A stretch of 64,000 bases of DNA from Kappaphycus alvarezii. Taxonomy: Eukaryota > Rhodophyta > Florideophyceae > Gigartinales > Solieriaceae. The notes under the pieces are model-generated. The model saw only the letters and a list, made by a program, of their open reading frames with translations, was not told the origin of the DNA and did no database searches. The first letter of the stretch is position 1. The number at the start of each line of letters is the position of its first letter. Below are positions 8,973 through 20,812 of the stretch, piece after piece. Location of the stretch: contig NADL03000688.1 of assembly GCA_002205965.3 (NCBI GenBank), positions 186,001 through 250,000 of the forward strand. Direction: 5' to 3'. The translations under genes and the position numbers were made by a program.

Positions 8973-10145
8973 TTATCGCCAGAGTTGCATTCTTTGGTAG
9001 ACATTTCTGCCATCTTCAAACTCGCTCTGCTTTCTACAAATTGATGCTACCATCTGCACAATTCCAATGTTTAGGGGATCAAAGAGACCATGCCAAGTTT
9101 GTGATATATGACAATAGCAAATTGAATTCAGTGTTGTAGGGGGATTAGAGAACACAGGTCACGCAGATGACATATCACCTTGTTCAAATTCACTCGGGTT
9201 TTCTCATCCCGAAACCAATTTTAGGTCTTACACACCTCCTTGAGGGGCGCCTAGCTGAAGCAATGAATAACCTATAATTACGCACTTAATCGCCCGAATG
9301 ATATCATATGATATTGCATAGAATTGGTCACCCTCTCTATCCATAAATAAATCCATAGTTATTCCCATCAATGCAAAATTTTTCAGTTTTGTGCCGAGTT
9401 CTTTCCCCGCTTGGGCTACCTCCTCTTCCAATGCTACCTGGCCGCTTACGGAATATTCTCCGTATCTTTTCATTAGGAATTAAATGTCCGATATCCCTCC
9501 GAGAGCTCAATTACAAGATTCTCAAATAGAGTAACAGACTTATCGAGACATACCATCGCTTTGTTACTGAAAGCTTGCATTTGGGGTCGAAATGTTATTC
9601 GCAGGACATCAATTTACTCGTAGAGCATCAAATTTACGTCCAGAAACCCGCTCATTTTCATTCCAGACTGCAGTGCTCTATATTGCAGCTCTTACTCCGA
9701 AAAGCTTGCAAACTATACGTACAGTGAACATATTTGTCTTTGTCGCTATCCTTAGAATGCAACTAAGATATTTTTGAGGTAACGTTATACCCACTAGGAC
9801 CGTGCCATGCTATAAAGGTTTACAGAGATTTTGCTTATTTTTCCCTTGTGTGTTCTCTCAAGCCTCTAGTCTGTGACTAAATTGTCACCAGCAAACCTTC
9901 AACAGCGCAAACCTTGACACCCTCCATCGATTGGTTTCCTTCAATGTACCGATATTGTTCATACAAAAACGCTTGCCTTCCAACAAGATGTATTGATCTG
10001 CAATCTTTTTGTTGTATAAGGAGCTGTGCCAATTTTTCTTGATCCCCTCTGTTCGGAAAATCGCTATATTGTGAGACCCACAACAGTTAGCAATTGTAGT
10101 AAGTGATTCCAAATCTTCTGATGCAATGGGAACATGCGAGTTCAT
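8973..10145 (-). pseudogene. Unrecognised decayed coding region
   Basis: Successive minus-strand frames have protein-like composition: one from ATG 10145, continuing after a shift to 9877, one around 9590-9480 ending in a stop, and one at 9473-9228 with a Glu/Lys-rich helical start and FMDREGDQFYAISYDIIRAI. The last frame and the 9155-8973 frame are in the same phase. Together they look like one protein broken by several frameshifts and stops. I do not recognise the family; a transposon protein is possible. Confidence 0.3.
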
Positions 10146-10149
10146 GTGA

Positions 10150-13100
10150 TGCGTGAGCCACGCGCTTATCCGAGTATGATTACTCAGTGCGATAAGCAGA
10201 AGAGAAGAGAGGATCTAGGAATAACGCGTTGATAAATCAAAAGACACAAAGGTGTAGCTCAGACTGATTAAGAGAAAGCGTTTCTAAAGAATGTTTTGCA
10301 AGGATCGCTGAACATCGGCCCTTACCCATTCTCTTGCACAGGGACGGATGTTGAGTGATATTAAGAAGCCGACTTGTCCTATCCTCTTCCTCTCTGTTGA
10401 CTCGTGTTTCACTCAAGCAGGATACCTATAGCCTGGTATTGGTGAATAAACTTGAATTTTACGGCAGTGCGTCTCTGATGGGCTTTTTCCTCTCCCTGCA
10501 GCTTGGAGGATATTGTTGAAACCGCGTTACGAAGAGGGTACGGCTTACATGGAATCATACTGGCAGTAGCGCTGCTCACGTCACTTGGGAAAGTGTAGAA
10601 ATATAGGGGTTGGTTCTACCGTCGCCTATCGGCAGTATGTTGTCGAGCACTTGTTAGGAGAGTGTCAAAATTCTATGCGGAGATGTTGGAAGGGATAATT
10701 GATGATAATTGGCTGATGGGAGGAAGGCGGAGAGGATACGAATATCTAAAACCCTTAACTACATGTTGTTAAAAATTGTTGGAATTAAGGTTGGATTTGG
10801 CATATATGTACATACGTTAAGAAGGTTTTTACAGTCGGGGGAAGAATGAATATTGTGAAGGATACCGCGAGTATGAAAAACGCTTGTGACTGTTCAGAAG
10901 TGCGCTCTGCAGGCGTGTGGAGCGCTGCTCAGAGGAGGTTACGCATGCGTCGCTGCATCATGAATTTGCTAAATAATTGGAGACACAAAAATGCCATCAT
11001 TCATGTGGTGATGTCCATATTTTGATGAGCGCATCAATTTTGTGTGTTTATACGACTCTGCGCTTTATGACAAATGAGTAAACTGTTGTGGCCCGCTTTG
11101 AGACACCTCGCCGTGGATATATACACTTGTCGCGATTCGCAGATACTTTTCGCTATTTGCATGAAAAGACTCCCATAAAAATAATGATCTTAACGACTTG
11201 GGATGCAATATGGACTGGATTGGTCCATGGAGCAAACCGCAAATTCATCCGCACTCACCGCGACTCTTTGACCCTAGAAAGACGCTCGAAATACTTCTCG
11301 TAAAACATTTTTTCTGTAATTGCTGTCAACCGTTGCTGCAGTTTACCCTTTCTCCTCAATCTACAGGATATCCTGAAACAAATCGTTCTTAGATGCATTA
11401 GGTGGAGGGGTATCCTAGCTGTTCATTCACAAAAGGTAGCTTTCCGGTACTACAATGTACTGTACGTGTTGGTGATTCAGTGAGCCGATTCAAACTCTTC
11501 ATTGATACGAACTCGATATCCATGCTGCAGATGAACAGCCATTCATCGCCCCGAACATTTATCACTCTGCGATCCTTTACATAAAATAATAATAAAAATT
11601 ATCGTCCTCAACTTCTACGGCTCAAAACGTAAAAGTGACCCTTTCATGTCACCTCACGAGTAGCTTTACTCTCGCCGCGTGACTTCGATCATCTCGGATA
11701 CATAATCAATTAGTGGAAATCTCCCTCTCCAAAATAGATAAAGTAGTGCAGGGAGCACTGCTGGCAACCAGGTAACCTTTCGGGCACGATAACCATCACG
11801 CCAGTCTTAAAAGAGCCCCCCCTCCTGCTCAGTCTTGGTACATAGATGTGCCTCCCAGTTCTCTAGAGGCAGACTTCAGTGCCTATAAGCAGTAAAGCAC
11901 CTAAACGTTTCCCCTATAACAATCATCCTTCAGCCCTACCCTTCAACAAATCCAGCAAGTGTGAAACTATTACGAGACTGACTGCTGTTACTATTCTTAA
12001 TTTTAGAATCCTTCAGCGAGCAGTTTCAGGCCGTGCCCAGTGGTGCAAAAGCTTTGCAGGAATCTATTCCGCCATCTAAAAACTTTTTTCTGACTCGTTG
12101 AAATTTGTTACTGCTTACTTAACAACTCAGAGGCTTTGGCTCTCTCTCTTTCAATGCATATGAAACAATTGACCACTATAGATCCCTACTATTTGCGACA
12201 GTACGGAAAGAAACTGTCCACCTATCCTGTTTCACCGTAGGTAAACTTTGCCAAATTATATTTGAGGCGAGGAGCTCTGCGCAGGTGTTGGCGGTCATTA
12301 CCAGAGCACTGATTCATCATCAAGAAGGTATTGCCTCCTCTCGAGAAGTGGGAGAGGTATTCATTCTGTTTTGACTGGTACTGGTGAACCACTGGATGTA
12401 GCATATGACTGCTAGCTTGAACTCTGCCGTATCCAAATCCCTCCTGAGATGTACACACAGGCCATACTTGCACAAGGGTGGGTGGTGTTGCTATGCACTG
12501 GAGTCCTTCGATTAGGATCGCCAGTTTTCAGCCTGTGATCGAAATTATAGCACGGCGAAATCAGGGACCTGGAAGGATTTAGTTCAAACGGCATTTACAT
12601 TTATTCAGGATGCCAAGGCGAGAGGAATGTTTTATAACAATTTGATCTTTGGAGGATAACGGGCAGTCTGTTTTGTGAATTGATATTGAATACTTACCCA
12701 GAGGTTGTTCCACTCGCCTCGATTGTATGCCTGCGGCAGGTGATCTTGATTCTGTCAGACCTGTGCAGTGACCAGAAGATGAAGTTGAAGGACGAGGCAA
12801 TTTGTGAAACAGCCTTTTAAACGGCGTGAGGAGAATTTTACATGGCTCTGCAGGAGCTGGTCGATAGAGTTGAACTGGGTGGGTATGCGGAGTTCTAAGC
12901 GACTCCAGAAGTGTCGGCATTATGACAGTCCCTGTGTTTGCAAAAGCAGTAGAAGAGGCGCACCATATCAAGCGGAAACGGGAGCTACCTTGAGAAACGG
13001 CATAAGTATATGAACCACGGCAACTACAGCCTCATATTCAACATCGGATATGATGAAAGGTTATTGTAGGAACCCAATGATATTTTCAGTGATACCGTAC

Positions 13101-13990
13101 TGCATCCAATGGTCTCCAAAATTTAATGCGGTGCCACGTATGGCTGTTTCCACAAGGAAGGGGACCGAGACGACAACAGGAATTTTCAACAGCGATCTAC
13201 AACTCTCTTCCCTTGATTGCTGTGTGGCTACGCAATGCCGGGAATTGCACAGCGAGAGTAGTGAAACGGTCCCAGCCGTTGAAAATTGCGCTGTAAAGTG
13301 TGGGACATGTACACATTGTATTGAACTCCACTTGCTGAATTGATCAGGTGAGTTGATGAACGGAGGGGCGGTTACAAACGGTGTCGCTTTGCAGCAGCCA
13401 TTGTAATTTTTTGTATGCTGGTGGCATCAACGTAATTGTCCAATGACGGAATGAAAGCTAGATCGTCCTCTTCCACAGGTGGGCGTCAAGAGCAATTAGC
13501 GGGGACTAAATCCACTGCGCATGTTGTACCGTGCCAATGGAACACGCTCAGCGGGTGCCCAAAAACCGCATCTACCGGCGTTGCGGTCATACAGATTGGC
13601 ACTTTGTAAATTTTAACGCATGGACAGGAAAGTGGTAATGGCTGCATTCCCTCTGTAAAGGGATATCGAAAAAAAGGGCAAGACTTCCGGACCGTAATTT
13701 ACCGCGGGTCTTGGTCTAACACCATCGGATAGTAATCAATGTTATTGCTCTCTTTTGTCGATCCGCCTGGAAATACCCACCTTCCCACGGCCAATTCATT
13801 GCGAGTTTTTTTGAGTCATTAACGAGAGAGTTGTGCGTAATGTATTTGTACAAGTGTGCGCACTTGGCTTAAGGAAGAGAGTCCCGCGGGAGCGACAAGT
13901 GCTGACCTTTTTTGTCTACTGTCAAAGTCATACCGTACTGTACAAAACTGGAAAATGACACCAGGCTTTTGTTCTGCACACGTGTGAGCA
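10150..13990. other. No recognisable gene
   Basis: Nearly 4 kb with only short unremarkable open frames on both strands. One frame, 13050-13343 plus, is Cys-rich near its end but matches nothing I know. I cannot support any gene here. Confidence 0.4.
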
Positions 13991-14002
13991 GAAAAGGGCA
14001 CC

Positions 14003-14230
14003 ATGTCGGCACAGCAAGCGAGGGAAACTCAAGATAGGCTTGCTCCTGAGACAGACGATGATCCCGATGGCCTACATCATGAGAAAGCCATCATTTCAAC
14101 AGAAGCTGTGCACTTTCGCGATCCAAGTCCGCAGTTTCCTGGATATGAGCATATTGTTTCTTTGAAGACATATGCCGTCGCACATTGGTCTACCGCAATA
14201 CAGCGCAGCTATTGTTACTGTCCGGTATGA
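14003..14230 (+). CDS. Short acidic ORF, unknown
   Basis: The frame starts at an ATG in a favourable CACCATGTC context and gives 75 hydrophilic residues with an acidic DETDDDP-like stretch and no membrane segment. It could be a first exon or chance. No family is recognised. Confidence 0.25.
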   Translation: MSAQQARETQDRLAPETDDDPDGLHHEKAIISTEAVHFRDPSPQFPGYEHIVSLKTYAVAHWSTAIQRSYCYCPV

Positions 14231-14617
14231 CACGGTATGTACGGCAGAGAACTAATCATATACTGAGCGGGGACACTCCCACGGTCACCTGTAAACACCA
14301 GATGAAGGTTCATCCACCAAAAGTTGTTGTCCCTCTCGATATAGAATTGATAGATGAGTGGCTAATACTGCACTGGACGATACAACAAGTTGCACACGAA
14401 GGTAACATTATTGATCGAATTTACATTCTTATTTCTCAGTTTTACGTTTCTGTCAACCTCTCATTGCGGTTTTCCTCAACTCCCTCAAAAACACAACAGT
14501 CTGCATAGTGCAAACAACAGGACAGATCTTAGACCGCCCTCCCCGTGAACGATGGACAAGGTGTTACATGCACCACTTTACTTTACGGGACCAGCAGACC
14601 ATTCAAGTTGAACGTTA

Positions 14618-15949
14618 TTATAGGAATTTCCCGTTCGTTACAAGACCAGTCGAATCAACTGTTCCTGTCAGACCATTTCCAGGCCCATCTACAAACATAT
14701 ACTCTTTTTCCGTTATATCACCCGGAGACAAGAAACGAATACCCCTTGCCCGTTGAATACCAGTTAGCGCAATTGTCACTGAATTCCCATCATTTTCAAT
14801 TGGTGCCACACAGAAACCATCGGTTTGATATCCAAAGTTCCCGAAGAATGATGATATGGTCACGCCGCTCGTGACCGGGCAGTCAGTCACATCATCGCAA
14901 GCAACGTAGTTCAAAGTCTGCCCATTCACACCTGTCACAGTTACATCAGTTGCCTGAGTGCCACGGAAATCATCCCCAGCAGTGTAAGTGTTCATAATGA
15001 CGCATAGAAAGTGAGTGTCTCCAGCCTCATTCACATAAAACATCACTGTGTACATACGGTGTTCAAGAAGGTGCGGGTAGGGCCATCCATTTCTCATATT
15101 GAACGTCGTCGTGATAAAGTCACTGGGATCTGTGAATGCTGACATGTTAAACATGTTAGCGTCACTAGCAGCACCAACTTGCACCATTCGGTATTCTCCG
15201 GCTGCGCTTGGAGTGGGGCTATAGCTCGGACTGCTGGTTGGGCTATAACTTGGGCTGTTGGTTGGGCTATAACTTGGGCTGTTGGTTGGGCTATAACTTG
15301 GGCTGTTGGTTGGGCTATAACTTGGGCTGTTGGTTGGGCTATAACTTGGGCTGTTGGTTGGGCTATAACTTGGGCTGTTGGTTGGGCTATAGCTTGGCGA
15401 CGGTGTTGGTGTCGAGCTTGACGTTGGACTGGGCATTGCTGGAGAGTTTGAGCTACTTGGTAGAGGGGTAGATGTGACGCTCGGCGTCGCGCTCGTACTA
15501 GCCGTACTGCTCGGGAGCGCACTAGCAGATGGAGCACTGGAGGAACTGGAGCTAGGAACCGGGGATCCACTGGGGGTCGGGAGAGCTGACACACTCGGGC
15601 TTGGGCTTGAAGAAATCGGAGAAAGGCAATGTACTGCGTCAACCACATATGTACACGGAATGATATCTCCAACGCTCGTCACATCGGCTGGATTGTCGGG
15701 AACCCATGCGTTGCATGAGCGAACATCACAGATATCCGGCCCTGCACAGTCACAAACATAGCTATTTGGCAGGCAGTTGTCGACAACGCAAGTCGCAGCT
15801 GCCTCGACACCAGATGAAAAACGAGAACACAGCCCTGTAACGCTCGCTACGGTACAGGCACAATGAGTAGTGTTGAAGAGACACGAATCTTGAGACTGAG
15901 CAAAATGATAACAGCAGGCCAGAGCAAAAACAAAAGTAGAGAGTCTCAT
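14618..15949 (-). CDS. Secreted protein with Cys-rich head and RNA-polymerase-II-CTD-like repeats
   Basis: ATG 15947-15949 is preferred over an in-frame ATG 27 bases upstream because it puts the signal peptide first ([20 protein letters not shown]). About 443 residues. Order: signal peptide; a head with about 14 cysteines to residue 105; a Ser/Pro/Thr-rich linker with many short SxP units (about 110-180); roughly eight repeats of the octapeptide SPSYSPTN (about 180-245); then a globular C-terminal domain with four cysteines and several Asn-x-Ser/Thr sites. It is likely an extracellular or cell-wall protein with an O-glycosylated stalk joining two domains. The repeats resemble the YSPTSPS heptads of RPB1, but the signal peptide and the absence of polymerase domains rule that out. 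I do not recognise either globular domain. A TATTTAAA lies about 135 bp upstream. Confidence 0.7.
   Translation of the reverse strand: MRLSTFVFALACCYHFAQSQDSCLFNTTHCACTVASVTGLCSRFSSGVEAAATCVVDNCLPNSYVCDCAGPDICDVRSCNAWVPDNPADVTSVGDIIPCTYVVDAVHCLSPISSSPSPSVSALPTPSGSPVPSSSSSSAPSASALPSSTASTSATPSVTSTPLPSSSNSPAMPSPTSSSTPTPSPSYSPTNSPSYSPTNSPSYSPTNSPSYSPTNSPSYSPTNSPSYSPTNSPSYSPTSSPSYSPTPSAAGEYRMVQVGAASDANMFNMSAFTDPSDFITTTFNMRNGWPYPHLLEHRMYTVMFYVNEAGDTHFLCVIMNTYTAGDDFRGTQATDVTVTGVNGQTLNYVACDDVTDCPVTSGVTISSFFGNFGYQTDGFCVAPIENDGNSVTIALTGIQRARGIRFLSPGDITEKEYMFVDGPGNGLTGTVDSTGLVTNGKFL
15222..15396 (-). repeat. 24-bp minisatellite coding the SPSYSPTN repeats
   Basis: About seven near-identical 24-bp units (plus strand TTGGGCTGTTGGTTGGGC followed by TATAAC) in frame with the secreted protein. 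The near-identity at synonymous positions shows recent unit duplication rather than protein-level selection alone. Confidence 0.85.
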
Positions 15950-16081
15950 GGCTGCGAGTTCGAATGCCTTCAGCACAGTGGAAAGCTTGCAAATGCCAAG
16001 GTGTGGGTCTTCGGTTGGTGAAACGGCGGAGAAAGGGCCTTTGAAGACTGCTGGAGTCCATGGGGCGGTTTCAATAGCGCC

Positions 16082-16089
16082 TTTAAATA
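16082..16089 (-). promoter_or_regulatory. TATA-like element of the CTD-like secreted gene
   Basis: The minus strand reads GTATTTAAAGG, about 135 bp upstream of ATG 15949 on the same strand. Plausible core promoter, inferred from position. Confidence 0.35.
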
Positions 16090-16948
16090 CGGGGAAGCGC
16101 GCAGCCGCAGGCGACGGGTCCAGCTTGCAACATGATGCGCATCAGAAACTGTTTGAACGGCGTGCGCGGGTGCAAAACCCACTCGTGAGTAATATTCATT
16201 TGAACTATCCGTGTCTCAAATCCGGAGATAGTGGAATTTCCGGAAGTCCGACGTGCAAAACTATGACCTGCAGCTGTCATGATCGTGACTATCAAGCGGC
16301 CCAAGGCATGCACAGCGTGCGTCCATGGAATGGGAAAGAATGTACCCCGAGACCACCCTCCACAAAGTGTATGTGCAGATTCGCTCGAACGAACATTGCC
16401 GGAACGCGATGTTTTCAAAACTTGTAAATCAGATAAAAGGCAAACGTATTTCAAACCCGCAACCGCTTCGTTAATGATTTTGAATTTAAAAAGTCACCGA
16501 ACGGGCTGGGAGCCTTGATTTGAGAAAAACATCCGCTCTTTTCAAACACGAGGGGAAAAGCGAGTGACATGGTAGGACTCTTAGGTGGAATCGCCTGTCT
16601 CCATTTCAAAGAAGAATCCACTACGCAAGCCCTCTCGACTTGGCTCTGATTTCAGTGCTGTGATCACATTTCGGATGCTCGTTAGATCGAGCAGTGAAAG
16701 ACGCTACCGTCCACCTTTCACCCTCGAAATCCTTCAAGTGGATTCAAGTGGGCCAAGTCCTCTTCAAACGCACTGGGAGAGGACATCTCAAGCAGACAAG
16801 AACTCAACGAGTAGTTGCACTATCCGTCGGCAGTAGTGCATGTGCGCTTTCAACAACGCCCTTGAAACACACATTCATCAGAAGCAGTGATCAATTTACA
16901 CCGACGCACGCCTTATCCCATCGTAAACCAAATCTTTCTAGAGCGCCA

Positions 16949-17755
16949 TCACGCTTGATCACCCTTTTCAAAGAGTTCCTTCCGCTCTGTCAACCATTCT
17001 CTGAACGAGACGGCTTTCCTTCCTGTGACCCTCTCATATCCGCTGAAATAGGGGCTGCTTCTTCACCACCGTCAAGCAGATACTTCAAACAACTGGACCA
17101 AAAACAGGGGCAATTTGGCGGCAACCTCCTTCATTCCCACAGGCACAAACTTGGTCTCCCTCCCTACCGCCTCCCTCATCCATATCCGCTCCGGGCCACT
17201 GATCTCCAACACGCTGCCCTGATATCCAAAACCGCCCTTTTCAGCAATAGCGGTAGCTGCACAACCGATATCCCTCGGGTCATTAGACGGGATGCAGAAG
17301 TCCACAAAGCTCAACTCATCGGTAGCTTTCAAGGAGCTCATCAACGCGATGTAATTTTCATAGAAAAACCCACCGTGCAACAACTGCTCCCCATCAATAA
17401 TCTTAACCTTTTCCGCAACCCGAGCAGTTTTACTGGCCCCAGAATCGCACAATATGGGATCATCCTGCATGCCCTTTGCAGCGTCATGGGGAGTGGCGAG
17501 GAGTGCAATTGTATAGCCCGACAAGGCAGCTTGAAGTGAAGAAGGGTCAGCCGCATCGACACCAGTGAAGATATCGACACGCGGATTACTTCCATGTGTA
17601 GCTTGAAGCGCTGATGCTTTGGCCTCGGTGCGGAAGATGGTGCGAATGGTGTGAGGGCTAGGAGTGGTACAAAGAGCGGCTAGGAGGCGGCGCCAGAGGT
17701 GGAGGAGTCCGTGAGGATGGCAATTGTTTAGGCGGGACGGGCAGATATTGTGTGT
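16949..17755 (-). pseudogene. NmrA-like NAD(P)-binding Rossmann protein, apparently damaged at both ends
   Basis: The main frame reads RRLLAALCTTPSPHTIRTIF, then SALQ, VDIFTGVDAADPSSLQAAL, then ISGPE and related motifs. This is the NmrA/HSCARG pattern: Rossmann helix, second strand ending in Arg, the D-x-x-SL-x-x-AL motif, and GGFFYENY with RDIGCAA. Such proteins bind NAD(P) and act as redox sensors or reductases. The glycine motif GATGxxG expected at the N-terminus is not found upstream. The main frame stops at 17072, but the C-terminus continues in other frames (LLDGGEEAAPIS, then VTGRKAVSFREWLTERKELF) to TGA 16949-16951, needing two frameshifts. GT/AG splicing of the short gap does not restore the frame. 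It is either a pseudogene or poorly assembled. A 281-codon ORF on the opposite strand is a shadow. Confidence 0.6.
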
Positions 17756-18064
17756 GTGTGGGCGGGAGAGATGACAAGTGCGTCGAGGTGGGGAGATGAA
17801 TAAAGGTGACGGGTGGGGTTTGGGTAAAGGGGGACGCTTGCTCGATGCTACATTTGGATTTGATCAGTGGCGCGCGGCAGACTTGGGTGGAGTGGCACAG
17901 GGCATCAATCGTGGCATACGCTGAGCCGCCATCCGACGGGGGTTGGGAGGATGAAATGAAGTCGTACAACTTGGTACCCTACCGAGAGATTGACGAGGTC
18001 TTTGTCTGACGCTCTCTCCAGGACGACCGCCATTTACCTCTAAGAGATTCAAATGTGGCAAAGC

Positions 18065-18255
18065 TTACTGTACAGTACTTACTGTACCGACAACATTTTA
18101 ACTGTAATGAGCAACTCACTAAATGGAGGGACATCATCCCCAATTACAGTAGCCATTATACAGCTCATTACAGTTTGCTAGCCCGAAAAAATTGCTGACC
18201 CGATCAGAGTATACCGTACAATATTGTACAGTAGGTACAGTACTGTGGGTCATTG
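18065..18255. repeat. TACAGTAC palindrome pair
   Basis: CTGTACAGTACTTACTGTAC near 18069-18088 and ATATTGTACAGTAGGTACAG with TACTG near 18221-18246 flank about 130 bp that contains further TTACAGT words in both orientations (CTGTAATGAG and CTCATTACAG). It looks like another inverted-repeat unit related to the 8.0-8.2 kb cluster, with weaker arms. Confidence 0.4.
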
Positions 18256-18709
18256 CCGTACCCCTCGTAAAGGCTAATTTTTTGCACTAGGTTAAACAAA
18301 CACAAACGTAAATAGTAATTTCGTAGGTCCAGTCCTTTTGCAGAAACAGCAGCGCCAATATTAAAAAATAGTGCAGATGAGAAAAATAAGGACATTTCAA
18401 AACTTTATTCTGTTAATTTAATTATTACGCGTCGACATACTGTACAGAATGACCCACTGTCCTCTATTCCCAGTGCCCGAGGTCGTACGTCGATTCCCAA
18501 AACAACGTAAAGTTTAATACTTAATGCTTGCGTTATCAATATTTTCATCAATATTTGCGCAGTTCTTGCAGTTTCAAGCCAACACGAATAACCGAGTTGC
18601 GCACGACTTAACGTCACTTACCCCCTTCTCAAAGACCCTGCAACTACCCGTCATTCCCAAAACATCCAAACCCAACAATCAACAACCAACAAACAACCCT
18701 GACACCTTC

Positions 18710-18874
18710 ATGGCCCAATCCCCTCCGACGCTCCCCGCTGAACCTCATCCATGCTCGTACGCCGCCGCCCTCCGGTACTTCGGCCGCCGAAAGCGGTCCG
18801 GTCGCCGAAAGGGCCCCGACAGCTGAAAGTACACCCCTGGTGCTCCTTCCTGACACAATGCTTCCCTCGTCAAG
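18710..18874 (+). pseudogene. N-terminal piece of a non-LTR retrotransposon ORF, cut by element A
   Basis: ATG 18710 begins a Pro/Ala/Ser-rich frame; after one shift, ESGPVAERAPTAESTPLVLL runs to the insertion point of element A. Removing A and one copy of its target duplication lets this frame read on into 47391 and beyond (SSRIASVPGPVPRHSRTYRT). The downstream part contains a LINE-type reverse transcriptase. Joining them is inference, supported by the open frame across the empty site. Confidence 0.4.
18870..18874. repeat. Target-site duplication of element A, left copy (TCAAG)
   Basis: TCAAG immediately precedes the 5' LTR and recurs at 47386-47390 immediately after the 3' LTR, the five-base duplication expected for Ty1/copia integration. 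Confidence 0.85.
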
Positions 18875-19015
18875 TGTAAGAAGTAGTAGAATACTGTATT
18901 TACTGTAGTGTAGAACCATCCAGAAACCTCAACTCTACTTATAAATTACGGAGACCACACCAACGATGCCCCTTCCCTTGATAACCATCATCACCAGTAA
19001 ACTCTGTATCGTACA
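18875..19015 (+). repeat. 5' LTR of element A
   Basis: Begins TGTAAGAAGTAGTAGA and ends CTGTATCGTACA. It matches 47244-47385 along its length with scattered differences. At 141 bp it is unusually short for an LTR. Confidence 0.85.
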
Positions 19016-19031
19016 TGGTAGCATCTGCTGG
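19016..19031 (+). other. Primer-binding site of element A
   Basis: TGGTAGCATCTGCTGG follows the LTR with no spacer. The first ten bases are shared with the site at 616-630. The primer tRNA is not identified. Confidence 0.6.
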
Positions 19032-19369
19032 TCACACGGATCGTTCGTTCTAGCTCTTGCTGATTTGCGTAGGTGAGCCGAAGCTCGCCCTGTAAACACC
19101 CTACATTCCGTCGAGCGGCTTGGTCGCGTCGGGTGCGAGCTTGAGTTACTGAGCCACTGCTCGTCATTTGAGGACTTTCCCTAAGATTTTCTTTCACTTC
19201 CACATCGATCATGTTTGACAAGATCGAATCTTTCCTTCTTTCTAAGCAATCTCCCGTTGCTCTTAAAAACTCATTTATTACGATCTTCGCAAGACGATCA
19301 ATGGCATTTGGAGTTTTCTTCGCCGTCCCTAAGATCTCGAAGAGGATCAAGACTGGCCATGCACCAGTA

Positions 19370-20812
19370 TTGCTCTTGCCGCTCCTCATTTGGTACAGAG
19401 GAACGACAAGAAAGCCGGTACTATACCAAGTGCATTCGTTGCAATGCTAAAGTACGACTTTCGCAAGTATGAACCTCTCATCGAACGCTCCGAGCACGCC
19501 TCGTTCTAAATTAGCGAAAAATTCGTGAGAGAGATTTCGTTGTTTTGGCTTCAAGATCTTCATCCGATCTTGTGTACATTTATGCATTGTTCTCGCCCTA
19601 GCATCTGAGCAAAACTATACGAGTGCATTCTTCAAAATATTATCGGTGCCGATGCCTTTAATGATGCAGAAGAAGGTCAAGAGACAATGGAAAACAAGAA
19701 CATCCCTATAAGAAAGGCCAAAGTGCTTATGAACGAAAAGATCCCTCTATGGACCTGAGCAACTGCATCCGTGTTATGACTCAAATCTGCGACAAGACCG
19801 ATCGTTTAACTGGAGAAGAGACCAAACAATTCATGCACCGCCTTCAGCCTATGCTGGATCAGATGGAAGCCTCTCATATGACTGATGAACACAAGGTTAC
19901 GACCTTATTTTCAGTGCTCACTGGCAAGGCGAAAAAAGCAGCTCAGCGGATCCGAAGCAATGCCAGCACGATAGAGGAATTCGTCGAAGGCCTCTCCAAG
20001 ATCTTGCTCAAGGAACAAAACATTCAAAAACGAAAAATGAATCGCTGGAACAATGTTGAATACCAAGAGTTTTACAACTTGGTGAAGACTGAGCATGAAG
20101 CAACCAGTGATTGTATCGACCATGTTATTTGCCATCACAAGGATCTTCCCGATCACATGTTCAACGAAACTAACATTTTGGAACGCATGCATCAAATTTT
20201 CAAGGAAATAACCTGGTGTTATACACTCTATGAAGGAACCACTCCCAACCAAAGTTCCTACAGTTTTGGTAAACTCCTCAAGACTGCTGCTTCCAACTTT
20301 GATGAGCGTCAGAACCGTTACCCGACCGGAACCTCATCTTTTCCAGTCACACCACTTTCTTCTTCCTCTCATTCAGATTTGATTGCTACTTTCTTCGCCA
20401 AAAATAGACCACAGCCTTATCACTGTCGCCCTACCAATTATCAGCATCACCGTTACTCTAAGCGATACCCGGGGTATTCTCTATATCCCTGCAATGGCCG
20501 TCCCCATTCCAGCTGACAAAACAGCCGCTACGGGAACTACGGTCGATTCCACATACTCGCGGCTCTTGCGAAGCGTCGCTGCTATGGTTGTGGCATGGAA
20601 AGTCACTTCACCCGCAACTGTCCGCAAACGAAGAAATACAGCAACCATCTGGAGAAGTTTCAAAAACTTGGAACCGCCACTGTGATGCTCCTAGAGCATA
20701 TGGACACTGACATGGACGAGTCTTTCGACGAAGTCGCAACCTTAGTGGCTTCTTATCAACGACGATCAAGAACACCGATGAGTTCGACGCCTGGATTTGT
20801 GACGTGTTAGAT
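19370..20812 (+). pseudogene. Element A Gag
   Basis: The N-terminal region (about 19370-19700) has two in-frame stops. The main frame from about 19690 to 20516 is helical and charged (RLTGEETKQFMHRLQPMLDQ, then TGKAKKAAQRI), typical Gag. After a frameshift, CYGCGMESHFTRNC near 20582-20625 is a CCHC zinc knuckle (Cys-x2-Cys-x4-His-x4-Cys), which binds nucleic acid in the virus-like particle. A stop at about 20810 ends the Gag part. Gag would package element RNA; here it is broken by stops and at least one shift. Confidence 0.75.

Noticed and set aside
15222..15396. CRISPR array
   Set aside because: The repeats are contiguous, in frame and coding, with no spacers; the host is eukaryotic. No CRISPR-like array is seen anywhere in the window.
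15179..15471. Two plus-strand ORFs with Trp/Gly-rich repeats
   Set aside because: They are antisense readings of the 24-bp minisatellite coding SPSYSPTN.
14618..15976. Fragment of RNA polymerase II largest subunit (CTD)
   Set aside because: The SPSYSPTN repeats resemble the CTD, but the ORF starts with a signal peptide and has Cys-rich non-polymerase domains.
16694..17539. 281-codon plus-strand ORF
   Set aside because: It lies opposite the NmrA-like frame, whose motifs are convincing. The plus-strand translation has no recognisable features, so it is a shadow.
18991..19389. 132-codon minus-strand ORF inside element A
   Set aside because: It overlaps the A LTR and primer site antisense to Gag, with no recognisable motif; treated as a shadow.
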